This document shows positions 18,359 to 26,880 of a stretch of DNA of 64,000 bases, in pieces. Source of the DNA: Mycobacterium sp. PS03-16. GTDB lineage: Bacteria; Actinomycetota; Actinomycetes; Mycobacteriales; Mycobacteriaceae. The stretch spans positions 62,001 to 126,000 of the forward strand of contig NZ_SPQO01000013.1 of the NCBI RefSeq assembly GCF_004570325.1. The letters run 5' to 3'. Position 1 is the first letter of the stretch. Each line of letters starts with the position of its first letter. The notes under the pieces are model-generated. The model did not search any database. It was not told where the DNA came from and saw nothing but the letters and a program-made list of their open reading frames with translations. The position numbers were made by a program, and so were the translations under genes.

Positions 18359-20565
18359 GACTGCCGTTCTGCCAGCCGCCAGATCGGTTGTTCAGCGCCG
18401 TCGATGAGGATGTCACCGGCCGGGGTGAAGCTGCGGCTGTCCCGCATCACCTCGTAGATCTGCGCGGTGACGTACACGCCGGGCTGCGGTGACCCGCTCT
18501 TGACCTGGTAGGCGAGGTTCACCGCGGCGCCCCACATGTCGTAGGCGAGGCTGTTGCGGCCGACCAGTCCGCTGATCACGGTCCCGGTGTCGATGCCCGC
18601 GCGCAGGGTCAGCGCGCTGCCGGTCTCCCGGTTGAACCGCGCGACGATGCGCGCCATCTCCACCGCGAAGTCCACCGTGCGCCGGACGTTGTCGATCCGC
18701 GGCACCGTCAGACCGCAGCTGGCGAGGTAGCCGTTGTGCAGGGTGCGGATCCGCTCGACGCCCAGATTATCTGCGGCCGCGTCGAACTGGCGCACCAGGG
18801 TGTTCACCATGCCCAGTGCCTCATCCGACGAGAGGTCGGCGGTGACCTCCTCGAGCCCGACGAGGTCGGCGAAGATCACCGTGACGTTCTGGTGGTCCTG
18901 CGCGATGGTCTCCTCGCCGTCGCGGTAGCGGGCCACCACCGGTTCGGGCATCAGTGAGAGCAGCAGCCGGTCGTTCTCGCGGCGCTGCTCGGTGAGCAGT
19001 TCGTCCTTGATCGCGAGGTTGCGGCTCATCTCGTTGAACGCCACGGTGAGATCACCGAATTCGTCGCGGGACTGCACCGGAAGCGTGACGTGATAGTCGC
19101 CGGCGCTGATCTGCTGCGCACCGGCCTCCAGCCGGCGCAGCGGCCGAACGAACAGCCGGGCCAGCAGCATCGCGGCGACACTGACCACGAAGATGATCGC
19201 CGCGGTGGACAGCACCAACCTGCGGGTGAACGCCGACACCGGCGCGAACGCCTCGGCGGTGTCGATCTTGGCGACGATCGACCAGTTCAGCCCGGGCAGG
19301 TTCACCGGCGCATACGCCTGCAGCGTCTCCTGCCCCAGGTAATCGGTGTCGACGATGGTGCCGGTCTGGCCCCGCTGGGCCTCGCGGGTCGCCTCGGTGG
19401 CCACCGGCTGCACGAGGGTGGTGCCGCCCTGACGCAGGGACTGGTCGGCCACCTGCGGCGGCGTGCCCGCGTCGACGACGTCGCGGCGGAACTGGTCGGG
19501 ATACTCGAGGAACAGCCGCGAGTCCGACCGCATGAGGTCGTCGGGCCCGACCAGAAAGGTCTCGCCGGTGCGGCCGAGACCCGCTCCCTCCCACTGCTTG
19601 TCGAACGTCATCAGCCGGTTGATCTTGGAGATCGGGAACTGCAGCGCGAGCACGCCGTCGACCTGCCCGGGTGAGCGGACCGGGGAGACCAGCCAGGCGG
19701 TCGGCTCGTCGGCGGGGATGTAGTCGCCGAAGTCGGTGACACCGACGTAGTCGACGGCGTTGGAGGCCATCGCCTTCTGGTAGGCGCCGCGCAGGTCCCC
19801 TTCGCGGTAGGGGCCGGTGACGACGTTGGTACCGAGGTCCACGCCCTTGAACGCGCTGTAGACGACGGTCCCGCGGTCGTCGATCAGCAGTGCGTCCTCG
19901 AACCCGAACAGCAAGACGATCTGGCGGAAGAAGTCGTTGAACCGGGCATTGGCTGCCGACCAGGCGCTGCCGTCGCGCGCGTCGTCCATCCGGATCGAAT
20001 CGTTCCAGTCGCGAAACGGCGCGGTGTAGAGCGCCTGCAGGTAACGCTGCGCGTTGGAGGTCGGGATCAGGGCCCGCGCGTCGAGTTGCTGACCGGTCTG
20101 CTCGCGTTTCGCGGTGGCGAACTGGCCGGTGTAGTAGTCGTCGAGCGACTGCTGCTGCTGCGGGCTGACCGGCGCGTCGCCGAGTTCGGCGAACGCGGTG
20201 GTGAACGCCGCCATCGCCTCTGTCGTGGTGGCGCCGCGTGTGTAGACCAGCAGCGAGTTCTTCAGGTCGTTGAACTGCGCCTCGAGCTGGCGGGCCTGTG
20301 ACCCGCGGATCTCGGTCAGCGCGTCGAACACCGCCGCCCGCAGCGACGACCGGCCGGACTGGTAGCCGATGAAGCCCACCACGGCCGCCGACAGCACGCT
20401 GGTGAGCAGCAGCATCACCAGCAACTTGGACTGGATGCTGATGCGGGAGAGCAACGGGGCACGCATGTTCCGCAGCCGGCCCAACGGTGCGGAGTGGTCG
20501 TGTGGCGGCTCGTCGCCGGTGGCGGGCTGACCCGCCGGTGGGCCCGGCTCGACGCGCGTCGTCAT
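18355..20565 (-). CDS. Membrane class III adenylate cyclase-like protein (degenerate active site), Rv2435c type
   Basis: A 736-residue protein, close to the 730 of Rv2435c. Order: cytosolic N-tail, TM1 (about 45-65), extracytoplasmic Cache-like sensor (about 66-345), TM2 ('LVLSTAAIIFVVSVAAMLLARLF'), HAMP, then a cyclase catalytic domain. Metal-binding Asp is kept in 'VIFADLVG'. The second metal motif (normally T-I-G-D) reads 'RTLHNGYLAS' and the substrate-selecting Lys is Arg. The transition-state motif VN-x-A-x-R reads 'VNLAYQ', so the Arg is missing. Activity as a homodimer is doubtful. Start ATG 20565 has GGAAGGG before it. It is coupled to the MscS-CNBD channel by a GTGA overlap. Confidence 0.9.
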   Translation of the reverse strand: MTTRVEPGPPAGQPATGDEPPHDHSAPLGRLRNMRAPLLSRISIQSKLLVMLLLTSVLSAAVVGFIGYQSGRSSLRAAVFDALTEIRGSQARQLEAQFNDLKNSLLVYTRGATTTEAMAAFTTAFAELGDAPVSPQQQQSLDDYYTGQFATAKREQTGQQLDARALIPTSNAQRYLQALYTAPFRDWNDSIRMDDARDGSAWSAANARFNDFFRQIVLLFGFEDALLIDDRGTVVYSAFKGVDLGTNVVTGPYREGDLRGAYQKAMASNAVDYVGVTDFGDYIPADEPTAWLVSPVRSPGQVDGVLALQFPISKINRLMTFDKQWEGAGLGRTGETFLVGPDDLMRSDSRLFLEYPDQFRRDVVDAGTPPQVADQSLRQGGTTLVQPVATEATREAQRGQTGTIVDTDYLGQETLQAYAPVNLPGLNWSIVAKIDTAEAFAPVSAFTRRLVLSTAAIIFVVSVAAMLLARLFVRPLRRLEAGAQQISAGDYHVTLPVQSRDEFGDLTVAFNEMSRNLAIKDELLTEQRRENDRLLLSLMPEPVVARYRDGEETIAQDHQNVTVIFADLVGLEEVTADLSSDEALGMVNTLVRQFDAAADNLGVERIRTLHNGYLASCGLTVPRIDNVRRTVDFAVEMARIVARFNRETGSALTLRAGIDTGTVISGLVGRNSLAYDMWGAAVNLAYQVKSGSPQPGVYVTAQIYEVMRDSRSFTPAGDILIDGAEQPIWRLAERQS

Positions 20566-20673
20566 CGATTCCCTTCCGGCTGCACGCCTCCGGCGGGCCC
20601 GAGCCAGCAACGACACTAGCGGCAAATCCGGCGGCCAGCGAAGTATTCCGGCGCGGATGGGTACCCGTCGACG

Positions 20674-21108
20674 ATGACCGACAGCCGCGCCGATCCGGAT
20701 GACCTCCAGCGCTTCGTCGACGCCCAGGACCCGGTGTACGACACGGTGTTGGCCGAGCTGCGCCGGGGGCGCAAAGAGACACACTGGATCTGGTTCGTGT
20801 TCCCGCAACTACGCGGGCTGGGGCGCAGCGCCACCGCCGCGCACTACGGCATCGCCTCGCGCGAGGAGGCGGCCGCGTACCTCGCGCACGAGGTGCTCGG
20901 CCCGCGGCTGCGCGAATGCACCAGGGCGGTACTGGACCTCGAGGGCCGCTCGGCCCGGCAGGTCTTCGGGTCGCCCGACGACGTCAAGGTGCGGTCCTCG
21001 ATGACGCTGTTCGCCCGCTGCACCGACGACAACGCCGACTTCCTGGCCGTACTCGACCGGTTCTACGGCGGCGAGCAGGACCCGTTGACCGTCCAGCGGC
21101 TCGAGTGA
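20674..21108 (+). CDS. DUF1810 family protein
   Basis: A 144-residue, mostly helical cytosolic protein with the DUF1810 signatures 'LQRFVDAQDPVYDTVLAELRRGRKETHWIWFVFPQLRGLG', 'YGIASREEAAAYLAHEVLGPRLRECT' and 'DDVKVRSSMTLFA'. Function of the family is unknown. It is transcribed divergently from the cyclase gene 108 bp away and converges with the GH13 gene. Confidence 0.88.
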   Translation: MTDSRADPDDLQRFVDAQDPVYDTVLAELRRGRKETHWIWFVFPQLRGLGRSATAAHYGIASREEAAAYLAHEVLGPRLRECTRAVLDLEGRSARQVFGSPDDVKVRSSMTLFARCTDDNADFLAVLDRFYGGEQDPLTVQRLE

Positions 21109-21115
21109 GGCCGCC

Positions 21116-22423
21116 TCAGGCGGGGCCGACCACCAGCCAGCCGTGTGGTGGCACGCTCACCTCGTCGGCCTCCTCCTGGGGTGGCGCGCCGGAGCCGGCC
21201 AGCACCCGGCCGCGGCCTAGCCGGGTTCCGGCCAGCGTCACGGTCAGGGGGGTGTCCTCGAGGTTGAGCGCCACCAGCAGCGCGTCGTCGTCGCGGCGGG
21301 TCTCGTACACATAACTGCGGTTGTCCAGCCGCACCGGTGTCGTCGTGGCGCGGTGCAGCCAGGGGTGCCTGCGCCGCAACCCGATCAGGAACTGGTGGCT
21401 GCGGTAGACGTCATTGTCCCGGGGCGCTTCGGCCGCGGGTCCGAATTCGGGCCGGACCGCGTCGTCCCCGCCGGCCCTGTCCTCCTTGACGCCGAGGTAG
21501 CCGAACTCGTCGCCGGCATAGATGCTGGGCACCCCGCCGAGGGTGAACAGCAGCACCAGCGCGTGTTCGAGGTGGCGCGGGTCGGTCAGGCGGCTGGCGA
21601 TGCGCGTCACGTCGTGGTTGCCGACGAACGTCAGCGGTGCGAACGTCGCGAGCAACTCGTTGTGCCGGATGAGCGCGTGGTCGAGTTCGTGGAAGTTGCC
21701 GTCGTTGAGGCTGCTCCACACCGCCTTCCACAGCTCGTACTGGGTGACCGAGTGGAATCCGGCGGCGACGCGGGCGGCGTAGTCGCCGTGAATCACCTCA
21801 CCGACGAACCACGCGTCGGGGTGGGCTTCCCGCACCCGCGGCAGCACCTCGGCCCAGAACCGGTCGGGGACGGCGTACGCGGCGTCGAGCCGCCACCCAT
21901 CGGCGCCGCGGGCCAGCCAGTGCGACATCACCTCGACGGTGTAGTCGACGACGTCCGGCTCGCGGTGGTTGAGCGCGATCAGCTCGCCGTGCCCCTCGAA
22001 GGTGTCGAACTCGCCGTGGCGCCGGCGGAACCACGCCGAGGACGGGTGGTCGGGGCCGCCGTCGAGCGCCTCGCGGTAGCGCGGGAAGTCGGTGCCGACA
22101 TGGTTGAAGACGCCGTCGAGCAGGACCCGGAGGCCGCGCCGGTGCGCTTCGGCGATCAGCGTGTCGAGGTCCCCGTCGTCCCCGAGACGGGGGTCGACGC
22201 GGTAGTGGTCGGTGGTGTCGTAGCCGTGCGTGCGGGAGGCGAACACCGGCCCCAGCGCGATACCCGAGGCGCCGAGCGCGACGGCGTGGTCCAGCCAGTC
22301 GACGAGGCGCAGCAACCGGTGCTCATCGGGCGTCGGCGCCGGGTCGGCCGGGAACGCGCCGACGAAGCCGAGCGGGTAGACATGCCACCAGATCGCGTGC
22401 CGCACCCAGTCCGGTTCGCTCAT
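21116..22423 (-). CDS. GH13-family alpha-amylase/alpha-glucosidase-like enzyme
   Basis: A 435-residue intracellular glycosidase without signal peptide. The GH13 regions are in order: I 'LLDGVFNHVG', II 'GWRLDAAYA' (nucleophile Asp), III 'FVGEVIHG' (acid/base Glu) and IV 'FVGNHDVTR' (third Asp). A short C-terminal beta domain closes it. It would act on alpha-1,4 or alpha-1,1 linked glucans or oligosaccharides; the exact substrate cannot be read. Its ATG overlaps the stop of the deaminase gene by 4 bp. Confidence 0.9.
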   Translation of the reverse strand: MSEPDWVRHAIWWHVYPLGFVGAFPADPAPTPDEHRLLRLVDWLDHAVALGASGIALGPVFASRTHGYDTTDHYRVDPRLGDDGDLDTLIAEAHRRGLRVLLDGVFNHVGTDFPRYREALDGGPDHPSSAWFRRRHGEFDTFEGHGELIALNHREPDVVDYTVEVMSHWLARGADGWRLDAAYAVPDRFWAEVLPRVREAHPDAWFVGEVIHGDYAARVAAGFHSVTQYELWKAVWSSLNDGNFHELDHALIRHNELLATFAPLTFVGNHDVTRIASRLTDPRHLEHALVLLFTLGGVPSIYAGDEFGYLGVKEDRAGGDDAVRPEFGPAAEAPRDNDVYRSHQFLIGLRRRHPWLHRATTTPVRLDNRSYVYETRRDDDALLVALNLEDTPLTVTLAGTRLGRGRVLAGSGAPPQEEADEVSVPPHGWLVVGPA

Positions 22424-22899
22424 GAGCCGAACTTCGCCTGGTAGAGGGCCTTCATCTCGTCGGCGAACTCCGGCGCAGGCCCGTCGGTGGGCACGTCCGG
22501 CGCGACGACCGAGATCGGCAGCGTGGCGACCGGCGGCGCGGGTGCGCCCCATTCGGCCAGCCATTCGCGCAACTGCAGCGAGGAGGTGGCGTAGACGATG
22601 CGGCCCAGGCCGACCCACGCGTGCGCCGCCGAACACATCGGGCAGTGCTCGCCGGAGGTGTAGACGGTCGCGGCGGCGCGCTCGGCTGGCGGCAGGTTCT
22701 CCGCGGCCCACCGCGCGATCGCGAACTCGGGATGGCGGGTGGCATCACCGCCGCTGACCCGGTTGTGGTCTTCGAACCTGCGCTGCCCGTCGCGGTCCAC
22801 CAGGACGGAGCCGAACGGCTCGTCGCCCTCGTCGAGGGCTTCGCGGGCCAGGTCGACGCAGCGGCGCAGCTGCTCGAGGTCGGACGCGCTGATGGCCAT
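22420..22899 (-). CDS. CMP/dCMP-type nucleoside deaminase (tRNA-adenosine/guanine deaminase-like)
   Basis: A 159-residue zinc deaminase. The zinc site is visible as 'HPEFAIARWA' (His and the proton-shuttling Glu) and 'GEHCPMCSAAH' (P-C-x-x-C). The frame is open further upstream but only ATG 22899 gives the family-length protein starting 'ISASDLEQLRRCVDLAREAL'. The substrate may be guanine, cytosine or another nucleobase. Coupled to the GH13 gene by overlap, with no obvious functional link. Confidence 0.88.
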   Translation of the reverse strand: MAISASDLEQLRRCVDLAREALDEGDEPFGSVLVDRDGQRRFEDHNRVSGGDATRHPEFAIARWAAENLPPAERAAATVYTSGEHCPMCSAAHAWVGLGRIVYATSSLQLREWLAEWGAPAPPVATLPISVVAPDVPTDGPAPEFADEMKALYQAKFGS

Positions 22900-22921
22900 C
22901 AGCGGGAGTCTACGCAGGACG

Positions 22922-24613
22922 TCACGACCCGCAGCACGGGTCGGCGACGTCGAGTCGGCACGCACACGATGCCGCGACCGGCACGTCGGCGCGGGCCCTG
23001 GCCAGGTCGAGCTGCTGGCCGATGATCGTGGCCTCGGCGGTGCGGCCCAGCCGCTGCAGACATTCGTGGTAGCCGTGCAGGCTCCACACGTTGCCCGGAT
23101 GCTGCGACGACCGCCGCAGTGTGGGATCGAGCCCGAGGTCGGCGGCGTACACCCCGGCGGCCTCCTCGACCCGGCCCTGTTCGAGCAGCAGCGCCCCGTA
23201 GGCGTGCCGGGTCGGTTGCATCCAGCCCCAGGGCTCGTCGTAGGGGAGGTTGTCATCGAGGTCGATGGCACGCTGCAGCAGCGCGAACGCCTCGTCGAAT
23301 CTGGCTTCGCGATAGGCGATCTCACCGTCGAGCATGGCCTCGGCGATAGCCAGGATGTCGCGGCTGCTGTTGTTGAACAGATAGCGCGAATCCGGGATGC
23401 GGGTGTAGGCGGCGGCGAACGCGTCGCGTTCGGCGCGGGCCTGCTCGAGTTGCCCCTTGGCGGCGTGCGCGACGCCGCGGCCGTAGTGGATGGTCGCGGT
23501 GGTGGTGCAGTACAGCTGCTGGTCGGCGGGCAGTGGTTCGGCGATCAGCTCATCCCAGCGGCCGAACCGCACCAGCACGTGCACCCGCAGCGGGACGAAC
23601 GCCTCGAGCCAATCAGCCATCGGCGGTGACTCGATGGCCAGCAGTTCCGGCGTGAGCTGGCCGGCGAGTTCATCGGCGGCCTGCAGCGCCACCCGCGAGG
23701 AGCCCTCGAACATCGCGGAGTACACGACGAAGTGCAGATCGTGGGCCCGGTACAGCGAGTAGAAGTTCAACGGTCCCGCACGCTCGACGAAGCGCCGATC
23801 CGCCTGCACCGCCGTCAGATTCGCGGTCACCGAAGCGCGGTAGTCGCCGCACAGTACGTCGATGTGGCTGGGCATGTGCCGCAGGTGGCCGGCGTCGGGC
23901 ACCAGGTCGCGCAGCAGGTCGGCGGCGGGCAGCGCGTCCTGCGGGGTGCCCGACATCTCCATGGTGTGCACGTAGAGGTGCAGGATTCCGGGATGCTCGC
24001 GTCCCGCGGATGTCTCCAGCGCGGCGTCCAGGATCCGTTTGGCCTCCAGGACGCGGGAGCCGGGCGCGGGCTCGCCGGTGCGGGTGTCCCACAGCGCCCA
24101 CGCGGTGATGTTGACCAGCGCGTCGGCCGCCAGCGCCTGGATGTCGACGTCGTCGGGGAAGGTGGCCGCCAGCTCGGCCATCGCGTCGGCGTAGACGGCG
24201 TGGCGCTCTTTGAGCGCATCGGTGTCGCAGGGATCGTCGGTGGGAAAGCGGTTCTGCAGGGCCTTGATCAATCCCAGTTCGGCTGCGGACGCCCGCCCGC
24301 GCACCGCCAACCCGAGTTCCATGCGGGCCCGGGCCAGCGAGGCGCTCAGGTCCACGGGGTCGAACGCCTCCCACGGCTTGTTGTAGTTGGGGCCGATCGA
24401 GTAGGCCACGCCCCAGCGGGCGATGGCCAGGTCGGGGTCGAGTTCCAGCGCCCGCTCGAAGCAGCGGATCGCCTCCTCATGGTTGAACGCGTAGGCCCAC
24501 ACCATGCCGCGGTCGAACCAGATCTGCGCCTGCGGCGACGGCGTCTCGATCGGCCGGTGATAGGTCCCGAGGTCGTAGTAGGGCTCGGCGTCCCGGCCGA
24601 GCGAAACCGTCAT
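22922..24613 (-). CDS. Tetratricopeptide-repeat protein with Cys-rich C-terminal tail
   Basis: A 563-residue soluble protein of TPR helices. It begins with the conserved 'YYDLGTYHRPIETPSPQAQIWFDRGMVWAYAFNHEEAIRCFERALELDPD' region, and 'MEMSGTPQDALPAADLLRDLVPDAGHLRHMPSHID' is a second conserved block. The final residues CAC-R-LDVADP-CCGS hold four Cys in 13 positions, suggesting a metal or redox site. Its start lies 137 nt inside the 3' end of the upstream permease gene, in another frame. Role unknown; TPR proteins scaffold protein interactions. Confidence 0.85.
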   Translation of the reverse strand: MTVSLGRDAEPYYDLGTYHRPIETPSPQAQIWFDRGMVWAYAFNHEEAIRCFERALELDPDLAIARWGVAYSIGPNYNKPWEAFDPVDLSASLARARMELGLAVRGRASAAELGLIKALQNRFPTDDPCDTDALKERHAVYADAMAELAATFPDDVDIQALAADALVNITAWALWDTRTGEPAPGSRVLEAKRILDAALETSAGREHPGILHLYVHTMEMSGTPQDALPAADLLRDLVPDAGHLRHMPSHIDVLCGDYRASVTANLTAVQADRRFVERAGPLNFYSLYRAHDLHFVVYSAMFEGSSRVALQAADELAGQLTPELLAIESPPMADWLEAFVPLRVHVLVRFGRWDELIAEPLPADQQLYCTTTATIHYGRGVAHAAKGQLEQARAERDAFAAAYTRIPDSRYLFNNSSRDILAIAEAMLDGEIAYREARFDEAFALLQRAIDLDDNLPYDEPWGWMQPTRHAYGALLLEQGRVEEAAGVYAADLGLDPTLRRSSQHPGNVWSLHGYHECLQRLGRTAEATIIGQQLDLARARADVPVAASCACRLDVADPCCGS

Positions 24614-25622
24614 GGCGCCGACGATAATCCAGCCGGACCACGGTGGCGAGCACCGCGAGCACGCAGCCGGCGACCGCCCAGACCGCGAGCGTCACCAGGG
24701 GGGTGCGCGCGCCGTGGCCGTCGAAGTACTGCAGGTCGCGCAGCAGCTCGACTCCCGAGCCCTGCGGCACGATGTGGGTGAAGGTGGCGTAGAAGCCGGA
24801 CAGCAGCGGCCGCCCAACCGGCCCGGCAGCGGCGGCGTTGCCGACGATGACCAGGAACAGGGTCAGCGCGAGCGAGGCGAGCGTGCCCAGCGCGGCGGCC
24901 ACCCCGGTCACGGCGCCGCCGACCGCCATCGCATAGAGCCATAGCGCGCCGAACAATGCGAGAGGGTGTCCGGTCAGCGCGCCGAGGCCGAGGTCGACGT
25001 AGGCGGTCACCGCCGCGGCGAGCAACGCGGAGTAGCCGGCCAGGCTCAAGGTGCGCAGCGCCAATGTCTTCGGGGTCCGGACCGTGCCCATGACGCGGCC
25101 GAACACGGTGGCGCCGATCGACGCGCCGATCGACAAGAAGATGACGGCGTAGAACTCGACTGTGCCCGACGGGTCGGCGGCCGAGGTCGGTGCGACGTCG
25201 GTGACGACCGGCGTCAGACCGGCGTGGGCGGCGAGCTCGCGGCCCACCGTCTCCGCGGCCGTCACGACGCTGCGCCCACCGCCGCCGGCCACATAGACGG
25301 TCAGGTCCCGGCCGGGGCCGACGGCGAGGCCGGCGTCGACATGACGGTCGTAGACCAACTGCCGGGCCGCGGCGCCGTCCGCGACCTCGGTGACGCCGAG
25401 GGCGGGCTGGGCGTGCACCGCGTCGAGGACCGCCGGCGGTGCGGCCACCGCGACGTCGAGATGGCGCAGGGTCGGCTTGGCGAAGGCGCCGGAGTAGCTG
25501 GCGATCATCGCGACCACGAACAGCGTGAGCGCGACCATCGCGAGCGCCATCGTGCGGACGCGGGAACGCATCCCGGGGCCTTCGGTGAACAGGGCGGGGT
25601 TGACCGCGGCGTGTTTTGCCAT
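24477..25622 (-). CDS. ABC-2/DUF3533-like membrane protein, TetR-linked exporter component
   Basis: A 381-residue membrane protein. One N-terminal TM ('MALAMVALTLFVVAMIASYSGAF') is followed by an extracytoplasmic domain of about 120 residues and then about five or six TM segments. This is the topology of YhgE/Pip- or DUF3533-type exporters. The last 45 or so codons are read from the same DNA as the start of the TPR gene. That tail ('RPRDLSPADRDAVAAG') does not look like conserved protein, so the overlap may reflect a lost stop or a frameshift. It follows its TetR gene by 22 bp. A role in efflux or envelope homeostasis is inferred from the TetR context. Confidence 0.75.
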   Translation of the reverse strand: MAKHAAVNPALFTEGPGMRSRVRTMALAMVALTLFVVAMIASYSGAFAKPTLRHLDVAVAAPPAVLDAVHAQPALGVTEVADGAAARQLVYDRHVDAGLAVGPGRDLTVYVAGGGGRSVVTAAETVGRELAAHAGLTPVVTDVAPTSAADPSGTVEFYAVIFLSIGASIGATVFGRVMGTVRTPKTLALRTLSLAGYSALLAAAVTAYVDLGLGALTGHPLALFGALWLYAMAVGGAVTGVAAALGTLASLALTLFLVIVGNAAAAGPVGRPLLSGFYATFTHIVPQGSGVELLRDLQYFDGHGARTPLVTLAVWAVAGCVLAVLATVVRLDYRRRHDGFARPGRRALLRPRDLSPADRDAVAAGADLVRPRHGVGLRVQP

Positions 25623-25644
25623 GAGAGATCGAGCCTTTCGTGGG

Positions 25645-26205
25645 TCAGAGGCCGAGCAGCGCGTAGACGGTGCCGAGTGCGGCGGTCACCCGGGTGTCGA
25701 GGTCCTCGCTGTCGGGGTCCTCCATCCAGGAGCGCAGAACTTCGACGAAGCCGCCGACCAGGAACCGGCTGACGGCATCGGGGGACAGGGCGGCGACCGC
25801 GGGCAGGGCGGGAGCGGCGTCCTCGGCGATCCGCCGGCACGCGGGCAGAAGCTCGTCGCGGAACGCCGACACCACGCGCTGGGCGACCGTGCTGCCGACC
25901 ACGTTGCGGTACATCGCGCGGTGATCGGCGGCGAAGTCGAACAGGCGCAGGATGCGGGTGCGCCCGTCACCGGACAGGCCGTCGGTGGCCGCGGCGAACG
26001 CCGCGGTGAACGCGGTGGCGATGGCCTCGTCGCGGTCGGTGAAGTGCTGGTAGAAGGCCTGCCGGCTGACTCCCGCGCGGGCGACCAGGTCGGCGACGGT
26101 GAGGTCGTCGACCGCACGGACGGCCACCAGTTCGAGCGCCGCGTCGCGGATGCGGGTGCGGACCCGTTCGGCGCGGGGGTCGGCGCTGTGGGTGCGGGCG
26201 GGCAT
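25645..26205 (-). CDS. TetR-family transcriptional regulator
   Basis: A 186-residue repressor-type protein. The N-terminal helix-turn-helix is 'LTVADLVARAGVSRQAFYQHFTDRDEAIATAF'; the C-terminal ligand-binding helices follow. MPARTHSADP at 26205 is preferred over the longer frame because the DNA upstream holds a palindromic operator (26225-26246). It is the first gene of the operon with the permease and the TPR gene. Autoregulation by this site is the simplest reading. Confidence 0.88.
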   Translation of the reverse strand: MPARTHSADPRAERVRTRIRDAALELVAVRAVDDLTVADLVARAGVSRQAFYQHFTDRDEAIATAFTAAFAAATDGLSGDGRTRILRLFDFAADHRAMYRNVVGSTVAQRVVSAFRDELLPACRRIAEDAAPALPAVAALSPDAVSRFLVGGFVEVLRSWMEDPDSEDLDTRVTAALGTVYALLGL

Positions 26206-26224
26206 GACGCCGAGCCTAAGCCAC

Positions 26225-26246
26225 TTCGTAGACACATGTCCACGAA
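26225..26246. promoter_or_regulatory. Palindromic operator, probable TetR site
   Basis: A 22-bp imperfect palindrome, outer arms TTCGT / ACGAA and inner arms GACA / TGTC, with 18 of 22 positions symmetric. It ends 20 bp before the TetR ATG, the usual place for autorepression. Confidence 0.65.
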
Positions 26247-26359
26247 ATCGGCCGGTGTCGTCCACCACGTCGACACGCCGTCTGTGACGGCCGCGCGGTG
26301 GCGGCGTGTCCGGTGGTGCTCGCCCTGCTCAGCGCCGGTGCGGGCTCTAAGGTGACGTG

Positions 26360-26743
26360 ATGATCCGGTGCGTGCGGCTGTGGACCGGCGACGACGACGC
26401 GTCGCACTTCGAGGTCGGCCGCCTCGACATGCGCCCCGGCCGCAACGACGACCTGGTCTCGGCGGTCATGCCGACCACGCACGTCACCGTCGAGGAGACG
26501 GCGACCGGCGGGGCGCTGGCGTGGCACACCGCGCCGGTGCGCCAGCTCGTGGTGACGCTGGCGGGATCGCTGATCTTCTGCACCCGCGACGGCAAGGAGT
26601 TCGGGCTCGGCCCCGGCGACGTACTGCTCGCCGAGGACACCGCGGGGTCGGGCCATCAGTGGCGGCTGGAGGGCAGCGATCCGTGGCGGCGCCTGTACGT
26701 CGTGCTCGCCGACAACGTCGAGGTCGCGTTCATCGCCGCGTGA
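26360..26743 (+). CDS. Cupin-domain protein
   Basis: A 127-residue small beta-barrel protein. The cupin core is 'GGALAWHTAPVRQLVVTLAGSLIFCTRDGKEFGLGPGDVLLAEDTAGSGHQW', with two His available for metal. A GTG directly precedes this ATG. The -10 hexamer TAAGGT (26348-26353) lies six bases before the ATG, so a leaderless transcript starting at ATG is likely. Function unknown; single-domain cupins often bind metal and small organic ligands. Confidence 0.82.
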   Translation: MIRCVRLWTGDDDASHFEVGRLDMRPGRNDDLVSAVMPTTHVTVEETATGGALAWHTAPVRQLVVTLAGSLIFCTRDGKEFGLGPGDVLLAEDTAGSGHQWRLEGSDPWRRLYVVLADNVEVAFIAA

Positions 26744-26858
26744 GGACGCCCGCGCGTCGCCCGTCGCCGTCGACTTCTACCGGAGGGTCGTTCGGACCGC
26801 TCCGGCGCAACCGTGATGCAGAAGTCGACGCCCCGCGCCGCGATTCGACACCGGCGGC

Positions 26859-26872
26859 TGGAACGTGTTCTA
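26859..26872. promoter_or_regulatory. KstR-type operator upstream of the thioesterase gene
   Basis: The 14-mer TGGAACGTGTTCTA fits the KstR consensus TNNAACNNGTTNNA exactly and ends 8 bp before the ATG at 26881. It overlaps the region where a -10 element for a leaderless start would lie. KstR represses sterol catabolism genes in actinobacteria. Confidence 0.7.
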
Positions 26873-26880
26873 GTGCCAGG

